DNA of 64,000 nucleotides, from contig CAKPDM010000007.1 of assembly GCA_934148995.1 (NCBI GenBank), positions 1 through 64,000 of the forward strand. Direction: 5' to 3'. Origin of the DNA: an uncultured Bacilli bacterium (GTDB taxonomy: Bacteria > Bacillota_I > Bacilli_A > RF39 > UBA660). Below, piece by piece: positions 32,952 through 41,103 of the stretch. The number at the start of each line of letters is the position of its first letter. The stretch's first letter is position 1. The translations under genes were made by a program, and so were the position numbers. The notes under the pieces are model-generated. The model made no database searches, was not told where the DNA came from, and saw only the letters and a list, made by a program, of their open reading frames with translations.

Positions 32952-32986
32952 AACAAGAAAGGACTAGTTAACTTTCTTGTTTTTTT
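32952..32986 (+). terminator. Terminator after the NERD gene
   Basis: Nine-bp stem ACAAGAAAG/CTTTCTTGT with T7. Confidence 0.75.
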
Positions 32987-33015
32987 GGTAATTTTTAGAA
33001 AGTGAAAATATGATA

Positions 33016-33043
33016 TTGACGAACAAAATTTCTATGTTATAAT
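33016..33043 (+). promoter_or_regulatory. Upstream promoter, near-copy of the one at 45067
   Basis: TTGACG (33016-33021), 16 bases, TATAAT (33038-33043) in TGTTATAAT. Over 40 bases it matches the promoter at 45.07 kb at 34 positions. It lies 124 bases before csoR. A hairpin AGAAAAAT/ATTTTTCT (about 33089-33111) follows and may end a short transcript. Confidence 0.55.
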
Positions 33044-33112
33044 AGTGGACGTAAAACGAGAAAAAATAGTAGTCATTAAAACAAAATTAGAAAAATTTAG
33101 ATTATTTTTCTG

Positions 33113-33141
33113 TTGACAGATATACCCCCTACCCCTATAAT
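33113..33141 (+). promoter_or_regulatory. csoR promoter with copper-repressor operator
   Basis: TTGACA (33113-33118), 17 bases, TATAAT (33136-33141). The spacer contains TATACCCCCTACCCCTATA (33121-33139), a C-rich pseudo-palindrome of the CsoR operator type. Repressor bound here would block the promoter until copper releases it. Confidence 0.75.
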
Positions 33142-33166
33142 TAGATAAGAAAGAAGGTGCTACAAT

Positions 33167-33469
33167 ATGAAAGTGAATTGTCAGGAATGTACAAGAACCA
33201 AACATCGTACAGAAGATGAAAAGAAAAAACTAATCAGACGACTTAATATTATCTCTGGGCAGATAGGAGGTCTTAAGCAAATGATAGAAACTGATAGATA
33301 TTGTGATGAAGTCTTAATTCAAATATCATCAGTTAATAAAGCATTAAAAAGTCTTGGTAACGAAATATTGAAGAATCACTTAGAAACGTGTGTAGTAAAA
33401 GACTTAAAAGATGATAAGTTAGAAGTAATTGATGACGTTATTGATTTATTTGGAAGGATTAATTCTTAA
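33167..33469 (+). CDS. csoR: CsoR-type copper-sensing repressor
   Basis: 100 residues, all-helical DUF156 family. The copper ligands Cys-His-Cys are in place: RYCDEV, then NHLETC. An extra N-terminal CQECTRTKH could add metal binding. It represses its operon in the absence of Cu(I). An operator sits in its own promoter. Its TAA overlaps the next gene's ATG, so the copper genes are translationally coupled. Confidence 0.92.
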   Translation: MKVNCQECTRTKHRTEDEKKKLIRRLNIISGQIGGLKQMIETDRYCDEVLIQISSVNKALKSLGNEILKNHLETCVVKDLKDDKLEVIDDVIDLFGRINS

Positions 33470-34767
33470 TGAAAGTTTATGTCAAAATTGAAGGAATAAG
33501 TTGTAGTCATTGTTTAGATACGATTGAAACTAATTTACTAAGAGAAAAAAATATTATCAAAGTTGAATTTCAAAAGAATATTGCTATTATTGAGTATGTT
33601 GGAAATCTTGAAAAGAAGAAAATTATTAAACTAATAAATTCTTTGGGTTATCTTACACAAGAGAGTTATATAAGTGATGATATAAGTTTATTATCTGATA
33701 AAGTAAAACCAGTAGAAATAATTATCATTTTATTAATAATAATTCTTGTTTTTTACTTATTAAATAAAATAATTGGTTTTAATATATTCAACGTTATTCC
33801 AACTATTGATGAAAATATTACTTATGGAATGCTTTTTGTGACTGGTTTGTTAACTAGTATTCATTGTGTAAGTATGTGTGGTGCTATAAATTTATTAACA
33901 GTAATTAATAAAACTACTAAACGAAGTTATAAAAAACCAATTCTTTATAATTTAGGAAGACTTATTTCTTATACTGCTTTAGGAGGAATAGTCGGCTTAA
34001 TCGGTAGTGTTTTAACTGTCAATAAAACAGTAACTGGTATTATTATTTTACTAGCAGCTATTGTAATGTTTCTAATGGCTCTTGCTATGCTTGGGTTAAT
34101 ACCTTTAAAGAAACTAAAACTAATTCGCCATAAAACAGTCACTGCTAATCCTTTAATAATTGGTCTTTTGAATGGTCTAATGCCTTGTGGACCTTTACAA
34201 GCAATGCAGGTTTATGCTTTGTCAACAGGAAGTCCCATCAAAGGTGCTATTTCAATGTTTCTTTTTTGTCTAGGAACAATACCACTTATGCTTGGAACTG
34301 GTTTATTTCTAAATAAGTTGACAGGTAAATGGAAAATAATTGTTAATAAAATTGCTACTTGTCTAATTCTTATTTTATCAGTGGTGATGCTTAATCAAGC
34401 CTTACTTTATCTAAATATAGATCTTTTTAAAAATAATGATGACAGTACTTATCAAAAAGCTATACTAAAAGAAACTTATCAAGAAGTAAAAATTAATGTT
34501 TCTTATGGAAATTATCAAGATATTATTATTCAAAAAGATATACCCGTGAAACTAATAATTCACGTTGATGAAGATAAACTAACTGGCTGTAATAATGAGA
34601 TATATCTAGCTAAATATAAGATAAAGAAAAAACTGAAAGTAGGGGATAACATTATTGAATTTACTCCTACCAAGGAAGAAACACTAACTTATACTTGTTA
34701 TATGAATATGATTAAAAATAATATTAAAGTTATCGATAATAAAAAATATTTTGAAAGGAAAAGTTGA
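33469..34767 (+). CDS. Copper-handling fusion: HMA domain, DsbD/UreH-like membrane domain, cupredoxin-like tail
   Basis: 432 residues. Residues 1-70 form a heavy-metal-associated domain (EGISCSHC). Residues 85-105 and 125-325 form about seven membrane helices of the UreH/DsbD type, with conserved SIHCVSMCGAINL and NGLMPCGPLQAM. The C-terminal 100 residues are an extracytoplasmic beta domain ending LTYTCYMNM, reminiscent of a cupredoxin copper site (Cys, Met). Together it should move or stage copper at the membrane. Second gene of the CsoR operon; it stops one base before copA. Confidence 0.85.
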   Translation: MKVYVKIEGISCSHCLDTIETNLLREKNIIKVEFQKNIAIIEYVGNLEKKKIIKLINSLGYLTQESYISDDISLLSDKVKPVEIIIILLIIILVFYLLNKIIGFNIFNVIPTIDENITYGMLFVTGLLTSIHCVSMCGAINLLTVINKTTKRSYKKPILYNLGRLISYTALGGIVGLIGSVLTVNKTVTGIIILLAAIVMFLMALAMLGLIPLKKLKLIRHKTVTANPLIIGLLNGLMPCGPLQAMQVYALSTGSPIKGAISMFLFCLGTIPLMLGTGLFLNKLTGKWKIIVNKIATCLILILSVVMLNQALLYLNIDLFKNNDDSTYQKAILKETYQEVKINVSYGNYQDIIIQKDIPVKLIIHVDEDKLTGCNNEIYLAKYKIKKKLKVGDNIIEFTPTKEETLTYTCYMNMIKNNIKVIDNKKYFERKS

Positions 34768-34768
34768 T

Positions 34769-36961
34769 ATGAATGTAATTTTAAGTGTAGAGGGAATGAG
34801 TTGCAGTGCTTGTTCGTCAAGTTTAGAAAAATATTTAAAAAAACAAAAAGGCGTAGTTGATGCTTCTGTTAACCTTGTCTTAGCAACTGCTAATATTACT
34901 TATAGTGAAGAACTGACAATAACTGATTTAGAAAAAATTATTAAAGAAGCTGGTTATAAAAGTTTAGGTATCTATTCATCAGATAATTCCTTTAAGGAAC
35001 AAAAACTAGATAAGAAATTATTTATTACCTATACTATTTTAGCTATTTTAATATTATATATTTCCATGTCACATATGGTTGGATTACCAGTGATACCGTA
35101 TCTTAATATGGAAAAGTATCCTTTAAATTATGCATTATCATTATTAATGTTATCACTTCCTTTTCTATATTATGGTAAAGATATCTTAAAGAATGGTTAT
35201 TTAAATCTTATCCATAAAGCACCTAATATGGACACCTTAGTAGCAATTGGTGTTTTATCAAGTTTTCTTTATAGTTTAGTTAGTACCATAATGATTATTA
35301 ATGGTCACTCATCTTATGTTGAAAATCTATATTATGAGTCATTTTGTATAGTAATTTATTTTGTTAAACTGGGAAGATTTATTGATACTAAGAGTAAAGC
35401 TAAAACCAAAGAAGCGATTAAAGAATTAGTTCAAGTAACACCAGCCAAAGCAGTTTTAAAAACCAGTGAAGGTGAGAGGGAAGTTAATATAGATGAAGTT
35501 CAAAAACACGATATTTTAATTTGTAAACCAGGTGAAAAAGTAGCCGTTGATGGAAATATAATCAGTGGAAGTGCTTATTTTGATGAAGCTTTTATTACCG
35601 GGGAAAGTAAATTAGTAAAAAAAGGAACAGGTGCTAGTGTTATAGCAGGAAGTATCAATACCAATGGTTATATTACTTACGAAGCGATTAGAATTGGAAA
35701 AGACTCTACTATTTCCGAAATAGTTAGATTAGTAGTGGAAGCTACTAATACAAAACCAGCGATTGCTAAATTAGCCGATAAAGTTAGTGCTATTTTTGTC
35801 CCAAGTATTATGGTAATTGCTTTACTAACTTTAATCTTTAACCTATTAACGAATAGTTTAGATATAGCTTTAACTAGATTTGTTACCGTATTAGTAGTGG
35901 CTTGTCCTTGTTCGTTAGGACTTGCTACGCCATTAGCAGTTATTGTTAGTGAAGGAATTTGTGCTAAGAATGGTCTTTTAATAAAAAATAGTGAGACTTT
36001 GGAAGAATTAAATAATATAGATACTATAGTTTTTGATAAAACTGGTACCCTTACTTATGGTAATTTACAAGTTGCGAAACTATATAACTATAGTAGTTAT
36101 GATAATAATCATCTATTAGAAATAGTAGGGAGTTTAGAAAGTAAATCAACTCATCCGATTGCCAAAGCTTTTCAAAAGAAAAATACTTTGGAAGTTAGTA
36201 AATTTAATAATATAGCAGGTCTTGGTATAAGTGGTAATATAAATGATAAGAGATATTATCTAGGAAATGCTAAGTTAGTTGATCAATTAATGATAGAAGA
36301 CATTCATATTAATGATTATAATTCTCTAGTACAAGAAGGAAGTAGTATCATTTATGTTATGGAAGAGAAGAACATAATAGCTCTAATAGGAGTTAAAGAT
36401 ACTTTAAGACATAATGCTAAAGATGTAATAAAAAAATTAAAAAAACAAGCTAAAAAGGTTGGAATGTTGACAGGTGATAATCTACAAACAGCCAAAATTA
36501 TTAGTAAAGACTTAGCTCTTGATGGCGTTAAAGCTTCACTTCTTCCTAAAGAGAAAACAGAAATTATTAAAAGAATGTTAGCAAGTGGTAAGAAAGTAAT
36601 GATGGTCGGAGACGGTATAAACGATGCTCCAAGTCTTGCTACTTCTACCGTTGGAGTAGCAGTTGGTAGTGGAACAGATATTGCTAATAACTCAAGTGAT
36701 ATTATTTTAATGAATGACAATTTAGAAAATATCCTTAATTTATTTACTATTAGTAAGAAGACAATCAAAAATATCAAGCAAAATCTTTTCTTTTCCTTCT
36801 TCTATAATATCTTAATGATACCAATCGCTATGGGATTATTTTCAAAATTTAATATTGTTATGAATCCTATGATAGCAGCTTTAGCAATGACTTTAAGTAG
36901 TTTGACAGTTGTCTTTAATGCCCTTCGTCTTAGAAGAATAAAATTAGAAAGGAATGAATAA
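34769..36961 (+). CDS. copA: Copper-exporting P-type ATPase CopA
   Basis: The start at 34769 is chosen (AAAGGAAAAG 9 bases upstream); the TTG at 34751 precedes that site. 730 residues. One N-terminal HMA domain (EGMSCSACSS), eight membrane helices, actuator TGES (TGESKLVKK), CPC in VVACPCSLGLATP, phosphorylation site DKTGTLTYG, HP motif in STHPIA, hinge GDGINDAPSLA. It exports Cu(I). Part of the CsoR-regulated operon. Confidence 0.95.
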   Translation: MNVILSVEGMSCSACSSSLEKYLKKQKGVVDASVNLVLATANITYSEELTITDLEKIIKEAGYKSLGIYSSDNSFKEQKLDKKLFITYTILAILILYISMSHMVGLPVIPYLNMEKYPLNYALSLLMLSLPFLYYGKDILKNGYLNLIHKAPNMDTLVAIGVLSSFLYSLVSTIMIINGHSSYVENLYYESFCIVIYFVKLGRFIDTKSKAKTKEAIKELVQVTPAKAVLKTSEGEREVNIDEVQKHDILICKPGEKVAVDGNIISGSAYFDEAFITGESKLVKKGTGASVIAGSINTNGYITYEAIRIGKDSTISEIVRLVVEATNTKPAIAKLADKVSAIFVPSIMVIALLTLIFNLLTNSLDIALTRFVTVLVVACPCSLGLATPLAVIVSEGICAKNGLLIKNSETLEELNNIDTIVFDKTGTLTYGNLQVAKLYNYSSYDNNHLLEIVGSLESKSTHPIAKAFQKKNTLEVSKFNNIAGLGISGNINDKRYYLGNAKLVDQLMIEDIHINDYNSLVQEGSSIIYVMEEKNIIALIGVKDTLRHNAKDVIKKLKKQAKKVGMLTGDNLQTAKIISKDLALDGVKASLLPKEKTEIIKRMLASGKKVMMVGDGINDAPSLATSTVGVAVGSGTDIANNSSDIILMNDNLENILNLFTISKKTIKNIKQNLFFSFFYNILMIPIAMGLFSKFNIVMNPMIAALAMTLSSLTVVFNALRLRRIKLERNE

Positions 36962-36963
36962 AA

Positions 36964-37188
36964 ATGTTTAATAAGAAAATAAAAACTATAATTAAAGTAG
37001 AAGGAATGAGTTGTAACCATTGTGCTAATAAGGTTATCACTTCCTTAGAAGAATTAGAAGAAGTTTCTAAAGTCAAAGTTGATTTAAAAAGCAAAGAAGT
37101 AACAATTCTTAGTAAAGAAGCTTTAGATTTAGAAAGAATAAAAGAAAAAATTAATGCTTTAGATTATAAATATATGGGAGTAAAATAG
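36964..37188 (+). CDS. copZ: Copper chaperone (CopZ-like HMA protein)
   Basis: 74 residues, a single HMA fold with the Cu(I)-binding motif EGMSCNHC. It delivers copper to CopA. It starts two bases after the copA stop, and the next gene starts immediately after its own stop. Confidence 0.9.
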   Translation: MFNKKIKTIIKVEGMSCNHCANKVITSLEELEEVSKVKVDLKSKEVTILSKEALDLERIKEKINALDYKYMGVK

Positions 37189-37689
37189 ATGAAGAAGGTT
37201 GGTTATTTAGTATTACTATTACTTGTGATATTAACAGTTAGTGGATGTGGTAATAAAGAAGTAAAAAAAGAAAAACAGGAAAAAAACAAATATATAACAG
37301 TAACAGCAGATGAAGATGATAACATCACCTTAGATACAACCAAGATAACTAAAACCGCAACTTTTATTAACTATGATGATGACGGCGTAATCATTCAGTT
37401 CATCCTAGTTAGAGGAACGGATGGCAAGGTTAGAATAGCTCTTAATACTTGTCAAGTTTGTAATCCTTCTCCTAAAGCTTATTTTGTTCAAAAAGGTGAT
37501 TACTTAGAGTGTCAAAACTGTGGAACAAAATTCCATATAAATAAAATTGGTATCGAAAAGGGTGGTTGTAATCCTACACCTGTTGAGGAAAAAGAAGAAA
37601 AGGATGATAAAATCATCATTAATAAAAGTTATATAGATAGCTTCAAAACAAAATTCAAAAATTTGAAAGAAAAAACAAGTGAAGATTAG
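37189..37689 (+). CDS. DUF2318-type lipoprotein, Cys-rich
   Basis: 166 residues. The signal peptide has lipobox VSGC (Cys near residue 20). The domain has NTCQVCNPSPKAYFVQKGDYLECQNCGTKF, two CxxC pairs typical of DUF2318, then GCNPTP. The family is associated with iron or copper uptake and redox systems. The location at the end of the CsoR operon suggests a role in extracellular copper handling. A charged C-terminal tail follows. Confidence 0.8.
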   Translation: MKKVGYLVLLLLVILTVSGCGNKEVKKEKQEKNKYITVTADEDDNITLDTTKITKTATFINYDDDGVIIQFILVRGTDGKVRIALNTCQVCNPSPKAYFVQKGDYLECQNCGTKFHINKIGIEKGGCNPTPVEEKEEKDDKIIINKSYIDSFKTKFKNLKEKTSED

Positions 37690-37698
37690 AGGTTAATT

Positions 37699-38964
37699 AT
37701 GAATGAAATAAAATGTCCAAACTGTGGAACTGTATTTAAAATTGATGAAAAACAATATGACTCTATTGTAAAACAAGTAAGAGATAGTGAATTTAAAAAT
37801 GAGATAGCTTCAAGACAAGAACAATATGAGAATGATAAAAAACAAGCAATAAAGTTAGCAGAAAATGAATTAGAAAAACAAATGACTGAACAATTAAAAG
37901 CTAAAGACTTAGAAATAATTAAGTTACGTGAAGAGCTAAATAATAAGAAACAATTAGAAGAAACAGTTTTAGAAAATACTAAGATAAAAACAGCTAATGA
38001 ATATAAAGAAGAAATAGCTAATCTAAATCTTAAAATTAAAGAATTAGAAAATGAAAAAGATAAGAATATTTCAAATTTAAAAAATCAGATAGAATTAGAT
38101 AATAAAGAATATGCCTTAAAAGAAAAGAATTTAAAAGATGTTTATGAAAATAAACTAAAAGATAAAGATGAAATGATAGCCTATTACAAAGATATGAAAG
38201 CAAGACAATCAACTAAAATGATAGGGGAAAGTCTAGAAGTACATTGTAATAATGAATTTAATACTTTAAGACCGTTGTTTCCAAATGCTTATTTTGAAAA
38301 AGATAATGATGCTAAAAGTGGTTCTAAAGGGGATTTTATCTTTAGAGATTATGATGATGAAAAAACAGAAGTTGTTTCTATTATGTTTGAAATGAAAAAC
38401 GAAGCTGATATGACTGCTACTAAACATAAAAACGAAGACTTTTTTAAGGAACTTGATAAAGACAGAAGAGAAAAAAATTGTGAGTATGCAGTATTAGTAT
38501 CATTATTAGAAATTGATAATGACTATTACAATACGGGTATAGTAGATGTTTCTCATCGTTATCCTAAGATGTATGTTATTAGACCACAATTCTTTATCCC
38601 TTTAATAACCCTAATTAGAGGAGCAGCTCTAAATTCTTTGAAGTATAAAAAAGAGATGATTACTCTTCAAAATCAAAATATCGATATATCACACTTTGAA
38701 GAAAATATGAATGCTTTTAAAAGTGGCTTCGCTAGAAATTACCGTTTGGCATCAGAAAGGTTTAGTAAAGCAATTGATGAAATTGATAAAACAATTGATC
38801 ATTTACAGAAGACTAAAGAGGCATTATTATCAAGTGATAAAAACTTAAGGTTAGCTAATAACAAAGCGGAAGAGTTAACTATAAAAAAACTAACCGCTAA
38901 CAGTCCAACAATGGCTAAATTATTTGAAGAAGAAAAAATTAAAAAAGTAGAAGAAAATCTTTAG
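37699..38964 (+). CDS. DUF2130 protein: zinc ribbon, coiled coil and nuclease-like domain
   Basis: 421 residues. Residues 1-15 hold a CPNCG element (only one CxxC visible). A long Glu/Lys coiled coil spans about 25-165. The DUF2130 core follows: STKMIGESLEVHCNNEFN, KGDFIFRDYD, MFEMKNEAD (E-x-K, restriction-endonuclease-like), and a helical C-terminus. The E-x-K and preceding Asp suggest a PD-(D/E)XK fold as in RmuC-like proteins. Function undetermined. Ten bases after the copper operon's last stop with no terminator, so it may be read with it. Confidence 0.8.
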   Translation: MNEIKCPNCGTVFKIDEKQYDSIVKQVRDSEFKNEIASRQEQYENDKKQAIKLAENELEKQMTEQLKAKDLEIIKLREELNNKKQLEETVLENTKIKTANEYKEEIANLNLKIKELENEKDKNISNLKNQIELDNKEYALKEKNLKDVYENKLKDKDEMIAYYKDMKARQSTKMIGESLEVHCNNEFNTLRPLFPNAYFEKDNDAKSGSKGDFIFRDYDDEKTEVVSIMFEMKNEADMTATKHKNEDFFKELDKDRREKNCEYAVLVSLLEIDNDYYNTGIVDVSHRYPKMYVIRPQFFIPLITLIRGAALNSLKYKKEMITLQNQNIDISHFEENMNAFKSGFARNYRLASERFSKAIDEIDKTIDHLQKTKEALLSSDKNLRLANNKAEELTIKKLTANSPTMAKLFEEEKIKKVEENL

Positions 38965-39025
38965 TTGACATTAAAATATTATATACCTATAATAAGAAAA
39001 GAAATTTAACAAAAGGTGTGGTTTT

Positions 39026-40156
39026 ATGATTTATCTTGATAACATAGCAGCTAGTTTTACCGAAGATGAAGTCTTGGATGTTTTTTGTAACACTACTAGA
39101 AAATACTATGCTAATCCGAATTCTTCTCATAAGCTAGGTCTAGCTGAAAATGAACTTATTGAAAAAGCAACAGAGAATATTGCTAAGTTACTTTCTATAT
39201 CTAAAGAAGAAATAATTTATACTTCTGGTGGAACAGAAGCAAATAATTTAGCTATTAAGGGACTTAGTCTTAGCTATAAAAACTATGGTAAACATATCTT
39301 GATAAGTGGCTTAGAACATAACTCTATTACTAGTTCTGTAGTTAGTTTAGAAAAACTTGGTTTTGAAGTAGAAGTTATTCCAATTACTTCTTCAGGAATA
39401 GTTGATATTGAAGCTTTAAAATCAATGTTAAGAAATGACACTATTTTAGTAAGTGTAACTTCTGTTGATAGTGAATTAGCACTAGTTCAACCTATTGAGA
39501 AAATAGCTGCTATTTTAAAAGATTATCCTAACTGTCACTTTCATACTGATGCTACTCAAGCGATAGGGAAAGCAAGAATTAATTATGATGGAGTGGACCT
39601 AATAACCGTAAATCCTCATAAATTTCATGGTTTAGATAATTTTGGTATTTTAATAAAAAAGAATGGTGTTCGTTTAACCCCACAAATAGAAGGTGGTAAA
39701 TCAACCACCATTTATCGAGCAGGGACTCCTTCACTTGCTAATATTTTAGCTTTAGAAAAAGCTTTAGAAATAGCACTTACTAATCAAGAAGAAAAATTTA
39801 ACTATCTAACAAAACTAGGAACAAAAATAAAAACAAAACTTAAAGAATATAAAAACGTTTCAATTAATAGTAGAGAAAATTCTTTACCGTCCGTTATTAA
39901 TTTTAGTTTGTTAGGTTTAAAAGCATTGGATATAGAACATTACTTTGAACAATATGACATTTACCTATCAACTAAAACCTCTTGCTGTCCGATAACAACA
40001 CCATCTAAGCTAGTATATGCTTTAACTAAAGATAAACAAAAAGCCACTTCGTCTGTGAGAGTAAGTCTTTCATATAAAACCACTGAAGCAGAAATTGATG
40101 AATTTTTAAGAGTATTTGATTTACTATATAAGGAGTATGAAAATGGAAAAGTATAA
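39026..40156 (+). CDS. Cysteine desulfurase (NifS/IscS-like)
   Basis: 376 residues, class V aminotransferase fold: MIYLDNIAAS, GGTEANNLAIKG, HTDATQAIGK, and the PLP lysine in VNPHKFHG. The catalytic loop reads STKTSCCP with two adjacent Cys. VRVSLSYKT closes the active site. It takes sulfur from cysteine as a persulfide. The next gene overlaps it by 14 bases and is a TtcA-like sulfurtransferase, so this enzyme probably supplies sulfur for tRNA thiolation rather than general Fe-S assembly. Confidence 0.9.
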   Translation: MIYLDNIAASFTEDEVLDVFCNTTRKYYANPNSSHKLGLAENELIEKATENIAKLLSISKEEIIYTSGGTEANNLAIKGLSLSYKNYGKHILISGLEHNSITSSVVSLEKLGFEVEVIPITSSGIVDIEALKSMLRNDTILVSVTSVDSELALVQPIEKIAAILKDYPNCHFHTDATQAIGKARINYDGVDLITVNPHKFHGLDNFGILIKKNGVRLTPQIEGGKSTTIYRAGTPSLANILALEKALEIALTNQEEKFNYLTKLGTKIKTKLKEYKNVSINSRENSLPSVINFSLLGLKALDIEHYFEQYDIYLSTKTSCCPITTPSKLVYALTKDKQKATSSVRVSLSYKTTEAEIDEFLRVFDLLYKEYENGKV

Positions 40157-40982
40157 AGAAATAGAAAGAAGCATCATTAAAAAATATCGTAAAGATATCT
40201 TTTCTAAATTTATAAAAGCAGTTAGTGAATATGAATTAATTAAAGAAAATGATAATGTAATGGTTTGTATTTCTGGTGGAAAAGATTCATTTTTACTAGC
40301 AAAATGTATTCAGGAATTAATTCGTCATGGTAAAGTTAAATTCAGTGCGAGATATGTTGTAATGGACCCTGGATATAACGAGTATAACCGCGCAATGATT
40401 GAAGATAATGCCAAGATATTAAATATTCCAATTGAAATATTTGAAAGTGATATTTTTGATGTAGTAAGTCAAATAGATTCAAGTCCTTGCTATATGTGTG
40501 CTAGAATGAGACGCGGCTTCCTATATAATAAAGCTAAAGAATTGGGTTGTAATAAAATAGCATTAGGGCATCATTTCGATGACGTTATCGAAACAACATT
40601 ACTTTCCATGTTGTATGGTTCAGAAATAAAAACAATGATGCCAAAGTTACATAGTGATAACTTTGAAGGCCTAGAACTAATAAGACCTTTATACTTAGTT
40701 AAAGAAGAAGCTATTATTTCTTGGCGTAATAGTAATGAACTAACATTTATCAACTGCGCTTGTCGCTTTACAGAAGGCTGTTCTTTAATAAATGATGGGA
40801 CTAGTAAGAGAAAAGAAATGAAAGAACTAATCAAAAACTTAAGAAAAATAAATAAAAACGCTGATTATAACATTTTCAAAAGCTTAGATAACGTTAATCT
40901 TGATTGTGTTTTAGGAACGAAAACTAATGGCGTATATAAAAGTTTTCTAGCTGATTATGATAAGAAAGATAAAAATAAATAA
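40143..40982 (+). CDS. TtcA-like tRNA thiolation ATPase
   Basis: The start at 40143 lies 7 bases after AAGGAG, inside the end of the preceding gene. 279 residues. PP-loop SGGKDS near residue 45, the Cys pair in SSPCYMCARMRR, LGHHFDDVIET, and a C-terminal CACRF. The Cys residues likely bind an Fe-S cluster as in TtcA. Probable reaction: 2-thiolation of cytidine in tRNA. The overlap with the cysteine desulfurase points to direct sulfur transfer. Confidence 0.85.
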   Translation: MEKYKEIERSIIKKYRKDIFSKFIKAVSEYELIKENDNVMVCISGGKDSFLLAKCIQELIRHGKVKFSARYVVMDPGYNEYNRAMIEDNAKILNIPIEIFESDIFDVVSQIDSSPCYMCARMRRGFLYNKAKELGCNKIALGHHFDDVIETTLLSMLYGSEIKTMMPKLHSDNFEGLELIRPLYLVKEEAIISWRNSNELTFINCACRFTEGCSLINDGTSKRKEMKELIKNLRKINKNADYNIFKSLDNVNLDCVLGTKTNGVYKSFLADYDKKDKNK

Positions 40983-40997
40983 ATCTTTCTTTTTTTA
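40962..40997 (+). terminator. Terminator overlapping the end of the TtcA-like gene
   Basis: AAGAAAGAT/ATCTTTCTT stem with T7. Confidence 0.65.
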
Positions 40998-41103
40998 ATG
41001 TTCATTTAAGAAAAGTATATTACTATTAATACATCGAAAGGAAGGGATAGATTATCGAATAAAAACTTATAAAAAATACATATTAAAAAAGGAGATGGTT
41101 AAA

